Positions 1 through 9,226 are shown, numbered from the stretch's first letter. The stretch: 64,000 bases of DNA from UBA10649 sp963700745 (GCA_963700745.1 CAVOYT010000013.1:434001-498000); one strand, 5' to 3'. Numbers and translations: made by a program. Notes: generated by a model not told the origin, from the letters alone.

Positions 1-696
1 CGGCGGGGGCTGAACCGCAGGCAGGCGGCTATCGCGACCTGCTTCGTGACCGGGTGCTGCTTCGGATCGTCGTACTGGGTCTGGTCCTGCTCACGTCCGG
101 CTACGGGTCGCTGATGGTGGGAATGCCCATCTTCATCACGGTGGTCAACGGGCTCTCGGTCTCGTGGGTGGGCGTCGCCTTCGCGGCGAACACGGTGGCC
201 ATCGTGCTGATGCAGCTGACGACGATCCGCCTGATCACCCATCGCTCGCGCAGCCGGGTCCTCGCCCTCATCGCTGGCGCTGTGGGGGGCGTCCTGGCTC
301 ATCATGGGCGTGACCGGCCTGCTTCCGGCCGCCCTGGCCATCGCCGGGATCCTGCTGTCAACCGTGGTCTTCGGCATCGGGGAGACCCTCTGGTCCCCGG
401 TTGCCCCCGCCCTGATCAACGACCTGGCACCGGACCACCTCCGCGGCCGCTACAACTCGGTGCAGAGCCTGGTGTGGGGCGTGTCCGGGGCCTTGGGCCC
501 CGCGCTTGCGGGATTGCTCCTGGGTGCGGGGCTGGTCGCCCTGTGGGTCGGGGTCGTCGTTGGCGGTTGCCTCGTGGCGGGCGTGCTGGCCCTTCGGCTG
601 CGCGCCCATCTCACCCCAGCGCTCGACGGGCGGGTGGCAGCGCCGGCGGCGGATCCACAGGCGGGGGACGGGACGCTCCGAGGAGTGGAACAATGA
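1..696 (+). CDS. MFS transporter, C-terminal part (5' truncated, one frameshift)
   Basis: This is the C-terminal part of a major facilitator superfamily permease whose start lies before the window. The reading begins in frame 3 and shows hydrophobic helices (for example LVLLTSGYGSLMVGMPIF). The frame breaks near 275-290, beside a run of six G, and resumes as ASWLIMGVTGLLPAALAIA. The later part has the MFS-type segment LINDLAPDHLRGRYNSVQSL followed by two more membrane helices. The shift equals one extra base, so the gene is probably intact in the organism. The substrate cannot be read from the sequence. The stop lies 4 nt before the next start, suggesting co-transcription with the DUF5998 gene. 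Confidence 0.8.
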
Positions 697-700
697 CGCC

Positions 701-1285
701 ATGACGGAGTCCGCTCTCGGCCAGCAACTGCGCACCGACATCCAGAAGTCCGGCTACTACCCGGATCTGGTGGCCGACGCCCTGGAGACCGCGCTGGCCG
801 GCGAGACGCTGCGCTCGTACGTCGTGCACCACGAGGCGACCTTCGACCGTGATGAGCTGCGACGCCACGTGACGGTGCTGGCCCTCACCCCGACCCGCCT
901 CATCGTCGGCCACACCGACGAGCACCCCGCCGACGAGGCCAACCCACGTCCGTCGGCATCCGCGTCGACCGAGGCGGTCCGGATCGAGCGCGTCGACTCC
1001 GTTGTCGTTACCCGGGTGGTGAGCGACCCAGCGACCCACAAGCCCGGCGGAGCCGCCGCCGAGGTGGTGCTCACCATCGGCTGGGGCGCGGTGAGCCGGA
1101 TCGACCTCGAGCCCGCCACCTGCGGCGACCCGCAGTGCGAGGCGGACCACGGGTACACCGGGACCGCGAGCAACGATGACCTCTCGGTTCGAGTCGCCGA
1201 GGTGGCCGACGGCGCTGACGTGGTGCGTCAGGTGCTGGCCTTCGCCGCAGAACTGGCGCAGGCGACGGCCGACCGGGCCCGCTGA
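701..1285 (+). CDS. DUF5998 family protein
   Basis: A 194-residue soluble protein matching the actinobacterial DUF5998 family, which I recognise by the N-terminal segment LRTDIQKSGYYPDLVADALE and by its usual position beside an alkaline-phosphatase-fold gene. No catalytic motif is evident and no function is established. The start is ATG 701, with AGGAG at 681-685 upstream; a longer reading from 506 would run far into the preceding permease gene and was rejected. The stop is followed after 4 nt by the GTG of the next gene, so the two are probably translated from one mRNA. Confidence 0.8.
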   Translation: MTESALGQQLRTDIQKSGYYPDLVADALETALAGETLRSYVVHHEATFDRDELRRHVTVLALTPTRLIVGHTDEHPADEANPRPSASASTEAVRIERVDSVVVTRVVSDPATHKPGGAAAEVVLTIGWGAVSRIDLEPATCGDPQCEADHGYTGTASNDDLSVRVAEVADGADVVRQVLAFAAELAQATADRAR

Positions 1286-1289
1286 GGCG

Positions 1290-2391
1290 GTGGGAACCGA
1301 CGCCGGCGCAACCCTGGCGGATGTCGGGTCGTCGGCGGCCGCGGCGATCGGCACTCCCGGCTTCCGCGACGTCCTGGGCGTCGAACCCTGCCGGCAGGTC
1401 GTCGTCTGCCTGATCGACGGCCTCGGCTGGCGGGCATTGCAGGAGCACCTGGCTCTCGCACCGCGCCTGGCCGCCATGTCCGGCATGTGCCATCAACGCG
1501 GTGTTCCCGACCACGACGCCGGTGGGGCTGGCCTCGATGGGTACCGGCCTGCTGCCGGGGATGCACGGCCTCGTGGGGGCCGCCTTCCGCTACCCGGAGA
1601 CCGACGAACTGCTGATCCCGCTGCACTGGGGACGGGATCCGGTCCCGGTCGCCGTGCAGCCCGAGTCCACCGTGTTCGAGCGGGTGTCCGACGCGGGCAT
1701 CGCCATGACGACGATCTCCCCGGGGGCCTACCGGGAATCGGGTCTGACCCGCGCCGTCCTGCGCGGAGCGGACTACGCCGCCGCTGAGGACGTGGCAGAG
1801 CGCATCCTCGCCGTCCGCGAGATCCTCCAGCGGGACCGGCCCTCGTACACCTACGTGTACTGGCCGGAGCTGGACCGGATCGGGCACGAGTTCGGTGTCG
1901 CCAGCACGGAGTGGCGGGCGGCCCTCGTGCGCGTGGACGACCTCATCGGGCGCCTGGTGGACGAGCTGGTCATCGGCGCCACCCTCATCGTGACCGCGGA
2001 CCACGGCATGGTCGACTGCCCACCGGAGACGCGGGTCCTCGTCGACGATGACCCGCGACTCATGCGAGGGGTGGCGCGGATCGCGGGGGAGCCCAGAGCG
2101 CGCCACCTCTATCTGGCGGACGGGGCCTCGGCTGACGTCCAGGCCGCGTGGCGGTCGGTCCTCGGCGACCGAGCTGACGTCCTCACCCGCGCGGAGCTGG
2201 TGGACAGCGGGCTCCTCGGACCGGTGGATGCCGCGCTGGCCGACCGCATCGGTGACGTCATGGCCATCGCCCGCCCCGGCACCCTCCTCGCCAGCCGGTT
2301 CGACAGCACCGTGTCGCAACTGCTCGGCCAGCACGGCGGGTTGTCTCCGGAAGAGGTCCTGATCCCCGCACTCGTCCATCGCGGCGAGTGA
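1290..2391 (+). CDS. Alkaline phosphatase superfamily protein (nucleotide pyrophosphatase/phosphodiesterase type), one frameshift
   Basis: A metal-dependent phosphodiesterase or phosphatase of the alkaline phosphatase fold. Visible signatures are the first metal Asp in VVVCLIDGLGW, the nucleophile Thr region FPTTTPVGLASMGTG, the metal-binding LDRIGHEFG and TADHGMVD, and a late His in GQHGGLSPEE. Together these form the usual two-metal site. The frame moves near 1480-1490, between AAMSG and INAVFPTTTP, as one extra base would do. GTG 1290 is chosen because it sits 4 nt after the upstream stop. In this group the substrate is usually a nucleotide or lipid-linked phosphate ester; nothing here fixes it. 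Confidence 0.8.
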
Positions 2392-2398
2392 TGTCTGG

Positions 2399-2404
2399 CA
2401 CGAT
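2399..2404 (+). promoter_or_regulatory. Possible -10 hexamer (CACGAT) of tdk
   Basis: CACGAT ends 6 nt before GTG 2411. It is a weak match, listed because spacing equals that of the stronger examples in this window. Confidence 0.3.
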
Positions 2405-2410
2405 GTCCGC

Positions 2411-3064
2411 GTGTCGGAGCTGATCTTCTACGCCGGGACCATGGACTGCGGAAAGTCCACCCTGGCCCTGCAGACCGACCACAACCATTCCTCGCGTGGC
2501 CGGGCCGGCGTGGTCTTCACCCGACTGGACCGGGCCGGAGACTCGGTGCTGTCGAGCCGCCTGGGCCTCGAGGTGCCGGCCGTCGAGGTCGACGAGAACC
2601 TGGACTTTCGCGCATACGTCGTCGATCAGCTGTCCGGCGGGGCGAGGATCGACTACCTGATCTGCGACGAGTCCCAGTTCTACTCAGAGGCGCAGATCGA
2701 CCAGCTGGCGACGGTGGTCGACGAACTGGGCATCGACGTCTACGCGTTCGGAATCATGACTGACTTTCGGACCCGACTGTTCCCGGGATCGGCGCGGCTG
2801 GTGGAGCTGGCTGACCGGGTCCAGGTCCTGCAGGTGGAGGCGCTCTGCTGGTGCGGGGCGAGGGCCATCCACAACGCCCGCACCGTCAACGGGGAGATGG
2901 TCGTCGAGGGCAGCCAGGTGATGGTCGGCGACACGAGCACGCAGCTGCAGAACACGGTCTCGTATGAGGTGCTGTGCCGGACGCATTACCGATCGCGCAC
3001 CACGTCGGGTCGATCGCAGCACGGACACATGTCCGTCGAGCCCCTGCCGTTCGGCCAGGACTAG
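2411..3064 (+). CDS. tdk: Thymidine kinase, type II
   Basis: Phosphorylates thymidine (and deoxyuridine) with ATP in the pyrimidine salvage pathway. The 217-residue protein has the Walker A loop GTMDCGKST (residues 9-17), the Walker B/catalytic segment CDESQF with the presumed base Glu87, the lasso-type region TDFRT, and a C-terminal zinc site formed by CWC near residue 140 and CRTH near residue 190. Length is typical for the retroviral-like bacterial type. Start GTG 2411 lies 19 nt after the preceding stop. Its stop codon shares a CTAG with the stop of the convergent sepH gene. Confidence 0.95.
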   Translation: MSELIFYAGTMDCGKSTLALQTDHNHSSRGRAGVVFTRLDRAGDSVLSSRLGLEVPAVEVDENLDFRAYVVDQLSGGARIDYLICDESQFYSEAQIDQLATVVDELGIDVYAFGIMTDFRTRLFPGSARLVELADRVQVLQVEALCWCGARAIHNARTVNGEMVVEGSQVMVGDTSTQLQNTVSYEVLCRTHYRSRTTSGRSQHGHMSVEPLPFGQD

Positions 3065-3950
3065 CCCTCGTCGTCGGGCTTGGTGGCGCCGAAGAGGATC
3101 TCGTCCCAACTGGGGACACTGGCGCGGCCCTTGCGCGCTCGCGGCTTTCGGGCGGTGGTCTTCTTCGCGGCCGGCGCCTTCGTGGCGGGTGCCTTGGCGG
3201 CGGGTGCCTTTGCGCGCGACTTCTTCTCGGCCGGCTGCTCGGCGTCCGCCTCGGACCCGGTTCGCCGATGAGGTGGAACTCGGATGCGGGATGCTGATGG
3301 TCGAGTCGGAATGATTCGCACGGGGGGCGGCGACCGGACCGTCCGCCTCCGGTGACTCGGACGGGTCGTCGTCGGAGTCGGGGACCGCCACCAGGCGACG
3401 GCGCGTCTCGGCGGGCTCCTCTTCCGCGGGCTGGCTCACCAGGTCGAGCGCGTCGGCGATGTCGAGCTCGTCGTCGGGAACCGCCAACGGGCGCGCTCCC
3501 ATCAGCGTGCGGGCGTCGTCGTCCAACGGGTGCAGGTTGCGGCCGACGTGGTCGTACGTCCACTGCGCGGCATGGCGGACCGTCCGCCTCCCGATAGGTC
3601 GCGGACACGATCCACTTGCCGTCCTCGCGTCGGTAGGCGTCCCACTCGATCCCGACATTGTCGACGCCAAGCGCCGCGGCCGCGGCCTGCTGCAACGTGG
3701 CGCCCCCGCCCGACCGGCGAACCTCGACGGCCTGCGCCTTCTCGGCGATGAACGCTCGCTCGGCCAGCATGGGCTCGGCGTAGCGCAGCACCTTGTCGAG
3801 GGGCCAGCCGGTCTCTGCCGCGACCACCTCTGCCGAGTCGCCGCCGCGCACCCGTGCCTGGATATCCCGTGGGCTGAACGTTTGCAGGGCCATCTCCAAC
3901 TGCCGTGGTAGGACGGTTTCGGTCACCGCACCGGGGTGTGGGTCATTCAC
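3061..3950 (-). CDS. sepH: Cell-division regulator SepH, two frameshifts
   Basis: SepH is an actinobacterial protein that binds FtsZ and supports septation. The N-terminal part carries the family's helix-turn-helix-like region (LEMALQTFSPRDIQARVRGG, then EVVAAETGWPLDKVLRYAEP) and the conserved AAQWTYDHVGRNLHPLDD. A long acidic linker and an Ala/Lys-rich stretch (KAPAAKAPATKAP) follow, ending in the typical SVPSWDEILFGA tail. The frame breaks near 3570-3590 and 3260-3275, each consistent with one extra base. GTG 3950 is the only initiation codon in this frame and leaves about 20 residues before the conserved region, shorter than usual. Its stop overlaps the tdk stop. Confidence 0.88.
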
Positions 3951-4019
3951 TACGAGGAACTTAGCGCCTTTGTCATGCGAACGGACGTCACCGTCCCATT
4001 TCGACTCCTGTCGTCGACG

Positions 4020-5324
4020 TCATTCCGCTTCGCTGGAACTCGGATCGTCCACGATCGCGCCGGCAGATGGTCCCGGCACCGGGTCGCTGTTCCACGTCGC
4101 GGTAGGCGGCGGCTGACGTCGACCACTGGACGCACGCTGAAGCACGCCCACGCCGAGCGCGGCCACGATGCACGATGTCGTCGCGCTGGCCGCTGGGAGG
4201 ACGAAGGCGATGGTTGTCCCATACGTGTCGACCACGGCGCCGCCGATGGTGACCCCCGCCGAGAACCCGAGGGCCAGTCCCGAGTTGGCCCACGTGAGGC
4301 CCTCGGTCAGTAGGCGCGCGGGGACGAGGCGTTCGGTGAGGGAGAAGACCGAGATGAGCGCGGGCGCCACCGCAGCGCCGGCGATGAACGTGGTCACGGC
4401 GAGGGCGAGGACTGATGAGACGAACGGCGCGGGCAGCAGGACCAGAGCGAGCACACCGGTGAGGACGACGACCTGATGGGCGAGCGGCCGACTCCACTGC
4501 CTTGCGCCGAAAACGATGCCGCCGATCATGGAGCCCAGCGCCCACAGGCCCAGCACGATCCCCGAGGCCCCGGACTGTCCCGCCTGCTCCGCGAACGCCA
4601 CGACCGTGACCTCGTACGAGCCGAAGACGCCACCGATTCCGAGGGTGGCGATGACCAGGAGGAGCAGGCCGGGCTGGCCGAGGGCGCCGCGCTGGCGCCG
4701 CCCGGACGAGTCACGTTCCGGTCGGCCAGCGGGTGCCGGCTCCGTGGCCCGCTGCGCGGCCAGCGCCAGACCGCCCCCCAGGCCGATGGCCGCAGCGGCG
4801 ATGAGCGGGGCGGGAAGCGCGAGCTGGAAGGCCAGCAGAGCGGTCAGGAGCGGACCGACCGTGAAGATGAGCTCGTCGATGATGCTCTCGAGGGCGAAGG
4901 CACTGCGCAGGCGGTCGGTGTCGGGAGCGGCCTTGGCCCACCTGGCTCGCACCATGGAGCCGATCGCCGGCTGGGTGGCGCCGGCCAGCGCCGCCGCGAC
5001 GAACTGCACGGACACCGGAAGGTCCAGCTCGACGGCGGCCACGAAGCCGACCAGCAGAGCGGCGTTGGCGAAGGCGAGTGCGGGCAGGAGGCGCGCCTGC
5101 CCGACGCGGTCCATCCAGCGGCTCGTCAGGAGCGCGCCGCCGGCAGCGGACACCTGGAAGGCGGCGGACAGCAGGCCGGCGAGTGCGTACGAGCCGGTGC
5201 GAGTGCTGATCAGGAGGACGATCCCCAGACCCACCATGGCGATGGGCAGTCGCGCGACGATCCCCGTCGCGGAGAACTGCCACGCCCCCGGCAGCGCGAG
5301 CGCGCGGCGGTACGTGGACAGCAT
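4020..5324 (-). CDS. MFS transporter
   Basis: A complete 434-residue major facilitator permease with about twelve hydrophobic segments, beginning MLSTYRRALALPGAWQFSAT. The first cytoplasmic loop SRWMDRVGQARLLP fits the MFS loop 2-3 signature. A hydrophilic central loop with RPERDSSGRRQR separates the two six-helix halves, and a Ser/Pro-rich cytoplasmic tail ends in SSSEAE. It lies directly upstream of sepH on the same strand with a 69-nt gap, an arrangement I know from other actinobacteria. The substrate is unknown. A TAGCGT hexamer stands 7 nt before the start. Confidence 0.88.
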   Translation of the reverse strand: MLSTYRRALALPGAWQFSATGIVARLPIAMVGLGIVLLISTRTGSYALAGLLSAAFQVSAAGGALLTSRWMDRVGQARLLPALAFANAALLVGFVAAVELDLPVSVQFVAAALAGATQPAIGSMVRARWAKAAPDTDRLRSAFALESIIDELIFTVGPLLTALLAFQLALPAPLIAAAAIGLGGGLALAAQRATEPAPAGRPERDSSGRRQRGALGQPGLLLLVIATLGIGGVFGSYEVTVVAFAEQAGQSGASGIVLGLWALGSMIGGIVFGARQWSRPLAHQVVVLTGVLALVLLPAPFVSSVLALAVTTFIAGAAVAPALISVFSLTERLVPARLLTEGLTWANSGLALGFSAGVTIGGAVVDTYGTTIAFVLPAASATTSCIVAALGVGVLQRASSGRRQPPPTATWNSDPVPGPSAGAIVDDPSSSEAE

Positions 5325-5331
5325 GATGCGG

Positions 5332-5337
5332 ACGCTA
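5332..5337 (-). promoter_or_regulatory. -10 hexamer (TAGCGT) of the MFS gene
   Basis: Read on the minus strand, TAGCGT ends 7 nt before ATG 5324, leaving no room for a ribosome binding site. Confidence 0.5.
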
Positions 5338-5368
5338 TCGGCCCGCAGACAGGCGGCAGGATGGGGTC

Positions 5369-6202
5369 ATGCCCTCCGTCGAGACCCGCACCCTGGCCGA
5401 CCTGCTCACCGATCACCCGCTGCTTCCGCTGGCCTGGCGGGCGGCCGCGATCGCGGGGCCATTCCTGCGTGACGAGCGACCCGACGATCTGCACGTGGAC
5501 ACCAAGAGCACGCCCACCGATGCAGTGACCGCGATGGACCGCGATGCGGAGGCGATGATCGCCGCGATGCTCCTGGCCGACCGTCCCACCGACGGGCTGC
5601 TCGGCGAAGAGGGCGGCGAACGGGCGGGCACATCCGGGGTCCGCTGGGTCGTCGATCCCCTCGACGGCACGGTGAACTACCTGTTCCGCCTGCCGATGTG
5701 GGGGGTGTCGATCGCCGCGGAGGTCGATGGGCAGGTCGAGGTCGGTGTCGTTGCGACGCCCGCATTCGATGAGGCGTACGTCGCGGTGCGCGGTCGGGGC
5801 GCATGGCTCGTCACGGGCGATCGGGCCGAGCGCCTCACGGGCAGCGGCTGCCGCGATCTGTCGGCCGCGCTGGTGACGACCGGATTCGGGTACGACGCCG
5901 AGGTACGTCGTCGCCAGTCGGACGTCGTCTCCGGCCTGATCACCCAGATCAGGGACGTGCGTCGCATGGGGGCAGCGGTGGTCGACTTCTGCTGGCTCGC
6001 TCGTGGGCGGGTGGACGCCTACTACGAGCGCGGACTGAATGCCTGGGACTACGCCGCGGGTGCCCTCATTGCGCAGGAGTCAGGCGCCGTGGTCACCGGC
6101 CTGCGGGGCGACGACTACTCGTCGTTCGTCGTGGCCGTGGCGCCAGGGATCGCCGAGCCCCTTCGAAGCCTCCTCCTCGAGCTGAAAGCGGACGAGTTCT
6201 AG
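5369..6202 (+). CDS. Inositol monophosphatase family protein
   Basis: A Mg2+-dependent phosphatase of the inositol monophosphatase / histidinol-phosphate phosphatase family, 277 residues. Metal ligands are visible in LLGEEGGE, in the signature WVVDPLDGTVNY, and in the C-terminal LNAWDYAAGALI. The physiological substrate (inositol-1-phosphate, histidinol phosphate or another sugar phosphate) cannot be told from these motifs. ATG 5369 is preceded by CAGGAT 6 nt upstream. The gene is convergent with the carbonic anhydrase gene, and the two stops share CTAG at 6199-6202. Confidence 0.92.
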   Translation: MPSVETRTLADLLTDHPLLPLAWRAAAIAGPFLRDERPDDLHVDTKSTPTDAVTAMDRDAEAMIAAMLLADRPTDGLLGEEGGERAGTSGVRWVVDPLDGTVNYLFRLPMWGVSIAAEVDGQVEVGVVATPAFDEAYVAVRGRGAWLVTGDRAERLTGSGCRDLSAALVTTGFGYDAEVRRRQSDVVSGLITQIRDVRRMGAAVVDFCWLARGRVDAYYERGLNAWDYAAGALIAQESGAVVTGLRGDDYSSFVVAVAPGIAEPLRSLLLELKADEF

Positions 6203-6717
6203 TCCAGCCGGCGAAGCTCCGCCGAGTACCAGTGCACGTCCTGGACGTACGTGAGGACCGCGGCCGCGAAGGCGCCGTCGTCGACGACGTCCGGAGTGAT
6301 GACGGCCGGTACACCGAGCGCGCGCGCATGCGGCGGGACGACCTTGTCGTTCCCCACGACGGCGCCGGCGCCGACGAGCGCGGTCGGCCCCACCAGCGCA
6401 CGGTGCAGGACCGTCGAGCCGGACCCGATAAGGGAGTCGTCGGCGATCGTGCACCCCTCCAGGTGCGCGTTGTGACCGATCACGCACCGATCACCGATGA
6501 CGGTGTCCAGCGTTGAGGTGCAGTGCACGACCGTTCCGTCCTGGATCGAGGTCTGGGCGCCCACGACAATCGCTCCGTGATCGCCGCGCAGGACCGCCGA
6601 GGGCCAGATGCTGGATTCGGGCCCGATTCGGACATCGCCGATGATGACGGCGTCCGGGTGGACGAAGGCGCTGGGGTCGATGGTCGGGGTGCGATCCCCA
6701 ATGGCATAGAGGGGCAT
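6199..6717 (-). CDS. Gamma carbonic anhydrase family protein
   Basis: A left-handed beta-helix protein of 172 residues with hexapeptide repeats running from about residue 10 to 140. The putative metal ligands of gamma carbonic anhydrases are present: His in VVHCTSTLDT and His in CVIGHNAHLEG. Family members hydrate CO2 or act as structural paralogues, and activity cannot be decided here. ATG 6717 was chosen because GGAAGG lies just upstream and because the longer in-frame reading adds unrelated sequence. The 202 bases between it and the divergent DUF4193 gene must hold both promoters; I see no confident -10/-35 pair there. Confidence 0.9.
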   Translation of the reverse strand: MPLYAIGDRTPTIDPSAFVHPDAVIIGDVRIGPESSIWPSAVLRGDHGAIVVGAQTSIQDGTVVHCTSTLDTVIGDRCVIGHNAHLEGCTIADDSLIGSGSTVLHRALVGPTALVGAGAVVGNDKVVPPHARALGVPAVITPDVVDDGAFAAAVLTYVQDVHWYSAELRRLD

Positions 6718-6919
6718 GTGCCCACCTTCCGGTCGCTTCAGCAGTGTCACGCGACACGCTGGAACCCACCCTGCCACGAACTCGAAACCCGCATACGGCA
6801 CAATCTGCGCGCGGTCACCCTTCGGGTACGAAGAACTTCGGGAATGAAGAACTGGACCCGACTGTTGACCGACTTCACGGGTGGGATGCCCGGACGACAG
6901 GACGAAGGGCGAGACAGAC

Positions 6920-7216
6920 ATGGCAACCGACTACGACGCACCTCGCAAGACGGATGAGGAGCTCGCAGAGGACAGCCTCGAGGAGCTGAAGGCACGTCGT
7001 GCCGACAAGGCATCGTCCGCCGTCGACGTCGACGAGGCGGATCTGGCGGAGAGCCTCGAGCTGCCCGGCGCAGACCTGTCGGACGAGAGCCTGACGGTCC
7101 GTGTGCTTCCTCGTCAGTCCGACGAGTTCACCTGCATGTCGTGCTTCCTGGTGCAGCACCGCAGCCAGCTCGACCACGAGGGCAAGTACGGCCCGATCTG
7201 CAAGGAATGCGCGTAG
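6920..7216 (+). CDS. DUF4193 family protein (small zinc-ribbon protein)
   Basis: A 98-residue actinobacterial protein of the DUF4193 family. The first two thirds are acidic and charged (KTDEELAEDSLEELKARRAD). The C-terminus holds a probable zinc ribbon with the pairs CMSC and CKEC about 28 residues apart. The function is not established; small Zn-ribbon proteins of this kind are often linked to transcription or translation, but that is inference. ATG 6920 is preceded by AAGGGCGAG. An upstream in-frame ATG at 6881 exists but lacks a good ribosome binding site. Confidence 0.9.
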   Translation: MATDYDAPRKTDEELAEDSLEELKARRADKASSAVDVDEADLAESLELPGADLSDESLTVRVLPRQSDEFTCMSCFLVQHRSQLDHEGKYGPICKECA

Positions 7217-7261
7217 GTCGGAGGATTCCGTCCGCCGGAGCGCAAGAGGTCGCGAAAGGAC

Positions 7262-7555
7262 CTATTCGACCGGGACCCTGCGCTCCCCGATGCTGTTGAT
7301 CGCACGGTAGATCACGACCTCGGCGATGGCCGCGCTCGTCGTGATGACGACCGTCCACATCAGCGCGCGACCCCACGGAACGGCTGGATCGCGGGGCAAC
7401 GGGGCGACCCGGCCCGTGGCCTTCTCGTAGGTGCTGTTGAGCACCTTGCGGATCACCATGGTGCCGGCGATCGCCACCACCGGGGCAAGAAGGTGGACCA
7501 TCGGGTTGACCTCGATCTCCTCGTCGGGGGAGATCTCTTCTACGGTGCCGTCCAT
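7262..7555 (-). CDS. DUF4235 family membrane protein
   Basis: A 97-residue protein of the DUF4235 family, common in actinobacteria and of unknown function. It has two predicted membrane helices (HLLAPVVAIAGTMVI and RALMWTVVITTSAAIAEVVI) separated by the conserved connecting segment KVLNSTYEKATGRVAP. Start ATG 7555 is supported by GGAGGATGT immediately upstream. It follows the DUF3093 gene on the same strand with a 19-nt gap, so the two are probably one transcription unit. Confidence 0.85.
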   Translation of the reverse strand: MDGTVEEISPDEEIEVNPMVHLLAPVVAIAGTMVIRKVLNSTYEKATGRVAPLPRDPAVPWGRALMWTVVITTSAAIAEVVIYRAINSIGERRVPVE

Positions 7556-7574
7556 ACATCCTCCAAGCCGAGGT

Positions 7575-8033
7575 TCAGTCGCCCATCGTTGCAGCAAGGG
7601 TCTGGGCCACGCGCTCGGGGTGCCGGGAGCTGAAGAGCCAGGCGGGGTGCGGGTCCTGGTCATCCGACAGCGTGACGAGGACGCCACCGCTGCAGGACCA
7701 CGGCCGCAGGGCGACGAACAGGCGTGCGTCGGCGCCCGGCCCGCGCAGGGATGCGATGGCGGACGCGTCGACCTCCTCGACCGCGTCGATGCAGGTGACG
7801 GGCAGTCGGGCGGCGCCCACCTCGAGGTGCCCCTCGGTCACGGCGACGCGGGGCGACGTGACCCACAGCAGGGTGCCGAGGATGGCGCCGACGACCACGC
7901 CGGTGATCCAGCCGACGACAGCGCCGAGCGCGGCCCCGTAGGCGACCGCGATCATGGCCACCAGGCCCAGCGCGGCAAGCCACACCCACCACTGGGGCAG
8001 GAGTCGCTCGGAGTACCCGACGCTGTTCGCCAT
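7575..8033 (-). CDS. DUF3093 family membrane protein
   Basis: A 152-residue protein matching DUF3093, an actinobacterial family frequently encoded beside dut. Two adjacent hydrophobic segments (WWVWLAALGLVAMIAVAYGA and VVGWITGVVVGAILGTLLWV) anchor it in the membrane. The remainder is a soluble domain with the conserved region TSPRVAVTEGHLEVGAARLP and a C-terminal SRHPERVAQTL. The function is unknown. It is divergent from the thioesterase gene, with 40 bases between the two starts. Confidence 0.88.
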   Translation of the reverse strand: MANSVGYSERLLPQWWVWLAALGLVAMIAVAYGAALGAVVGWITGVVVGAILGTLLWVTSPRVAVTEGHLEVGAARLPVTCIDAVEEVDASAIASLRGPGADARLFVALRPWSCSGGVLVTLSDDQDPHPAWLFSSRHPERVAQTLAATMGD

Positions 8034-8060
8034 GCCGGAACTCTCTCATCCCGGCGCGAG

Positions 8061-8066
8061 TATGGT
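8061..8066 (+). promoter_or_regulatory. -10 hexamer (TATGGT) of the thioesterase gene
   Basis: TATGGT ends 7 nt before GTG 8074. The ATG inside it (8062) is an alternative in-frame start for the same gene. Confidence 0.5.
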
Positions 8067-8073
8067 CGCGCTC

Positions 8074-8715
8074 GTGAGTGCCTCCACTGCATCGGCGTCC
8101 GGCTCGAACCGACCACGCGGGTCACTTCCGACCGCACCCCCACCCGATGCCGTGCTGCCCATCCGGGCCCCGCACGCCCCAGCACCGGGCTCGCCGATCC
8201 CCTCCCACTACCGCTGGTGCTTCGGCTGCGGATCCGAGCACCCGACGGGTCTGCACATGCGCATCACGGCGGGGGAGGGCCTTGCGGTCTCGGGGGAGTT
8301 CACCGTGACCGAGCACCTGCAGGGGGCTCCGGGACTGGCGCACGGGGGGCTCCTGACGGCTGCCATCGACGAGATCCTCGGCTCCCTCAACTGGCTGCTG
8401 GCCGGACCGGCGGTCACGGCTCGCCTGGAGTGCGACTTCCGCCGTCCGGTGCCGGTGGGCTCCGTCCTCCACATCGACGCCGAGGTCGTCGGCGTGAAGG
8501 GCCGCAAGGTGTTCACCCGCGCCGTCGGCCGTCTCGGCGGGTCCGACGGCCCCGTCGCGCTGTCCGCAGCGGCGCTGTTCATCCAGGTGCCCCTGCAGCA
8601 CTTCGTCGACCACGGCGCGGCCGAGCATGTGCAGATGGCGATCGCCGACCGCGCCGAAGGCGGCCCGGCCTGGCGCCCGGAGGGCGAGCATCACAACGTC
8701 GAGGTGAACCCGTGA
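8074..8715 (+). CDS. PaaI family hotdog thioesterase
   Basis: A predicted acyl-CoA thioesterase of the hotdog fold. After a Pro-rich, poorly conserved N-terminus of about 45 residues comes HYRWCFGCGSEHPTGLHM, then the active-site region GAPGLAHGGLLTAAIDEILG with the HGG signature, and the long beta-sheet. The CxxC-like CFGCG near the start of the domain recurs in actinobacterial members. Start GTG 8074 is preferred because of the hexamer just upstream; ATG 8062 is equally in frame. Its TGA overlaps the GTG of dut, indicating translational coupling. Confidence 0.82.
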   Translation: MSASTASASGSNRPRGSLPTAPPPDAVLPIRAPHAPAPGSPIPSHYRWCFGCGSEHPTGLHMRITAGEGLAVSGEFTVTEHLQGAPGLAHGGLLTAAIDEILGSLNWLLAGPAVTARLECDFRRPVPVGSVLHIDAEVVGVKGRKVFTRAVGRLGGSDGPVALSAAALFIQVPLQHFVDHGAAEHVQMAIADRAEGGPAWRPEGEHHNVEVNP

Positions 8716-9177
8716 CCCCTCCCGTGGACGTCCTCATCACGCGACTCGACCCCGACCTGCCGCTGCCGGGGTACGAGCACCCGGGCGACGCGGGCCTCGA
8801 CCTGCGCAGCCGAGTCGACATCACACTGGAGCCCGGACAGCGGGCGCTGGTGCCCACCGGGGTCGCGGTGGCGCTGCCTCCGGGCTACGTGGCCCTCGTG
8901 TGTGCGCGCAGCGGCCTCGCCCTGCGCCAGGGAGTGGGCCTGGTCAATGCGCCCGGGGTCGTCGATGCGGGCTACCGGGGCGAGATCGCCGTGATCCTGA
9001 TCAACCACGATCCCCATGCCGCCTGTCGCTATCGCTCGCGGAGACCGCGTCGCTCAGCTCCTCATCCAGCAGGTCGAGCGGGCGCGGCTGGTGGAGGTGA
9101 CCGAACTGCCCGGGTCGCACCGGGGCGAGGGTGGGTTTGGGTCCACCGGGGGGCACGCGAGTACGGTAACGGTCTGA
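8712..9177 (+). CDS. dut: dUTP diphosphatase, one frameshift
   Basis: Hydrolyses dUTP to dUMP and pyrophosphate, keeping uracil out of DNA and feeding dTMP synthesis. All five trimeric dUTPase motifs are visible: HPGDAGLDL (I), ARSGLALRQGV (II), GVVDAGYRGEI (III, with the catalytic Asp), RGDRVAQLLI (IV) and GEGGFGSTG (V). Between III and IV the frame moves near 9015-9030, consistent with one extra base, so motifs IV and V are read in a different frame from I-III. GTG 8712 overlaps the thioesterase stop as GTGA. Confidence 0.92.
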
Positions 9178-9226
9178 TAACGCGGCGGCGTCGGTGTCGC
9201 CGTGCCGGAGTGCGAAGGGTGGCGAC

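Noticed and set aside
6718..6919. A small gene or riboswitch in the largest intergenic gap
   Set aside because: I see only unsupported short frames and no conserved hairpin; it most likely holds two divergent promoters.
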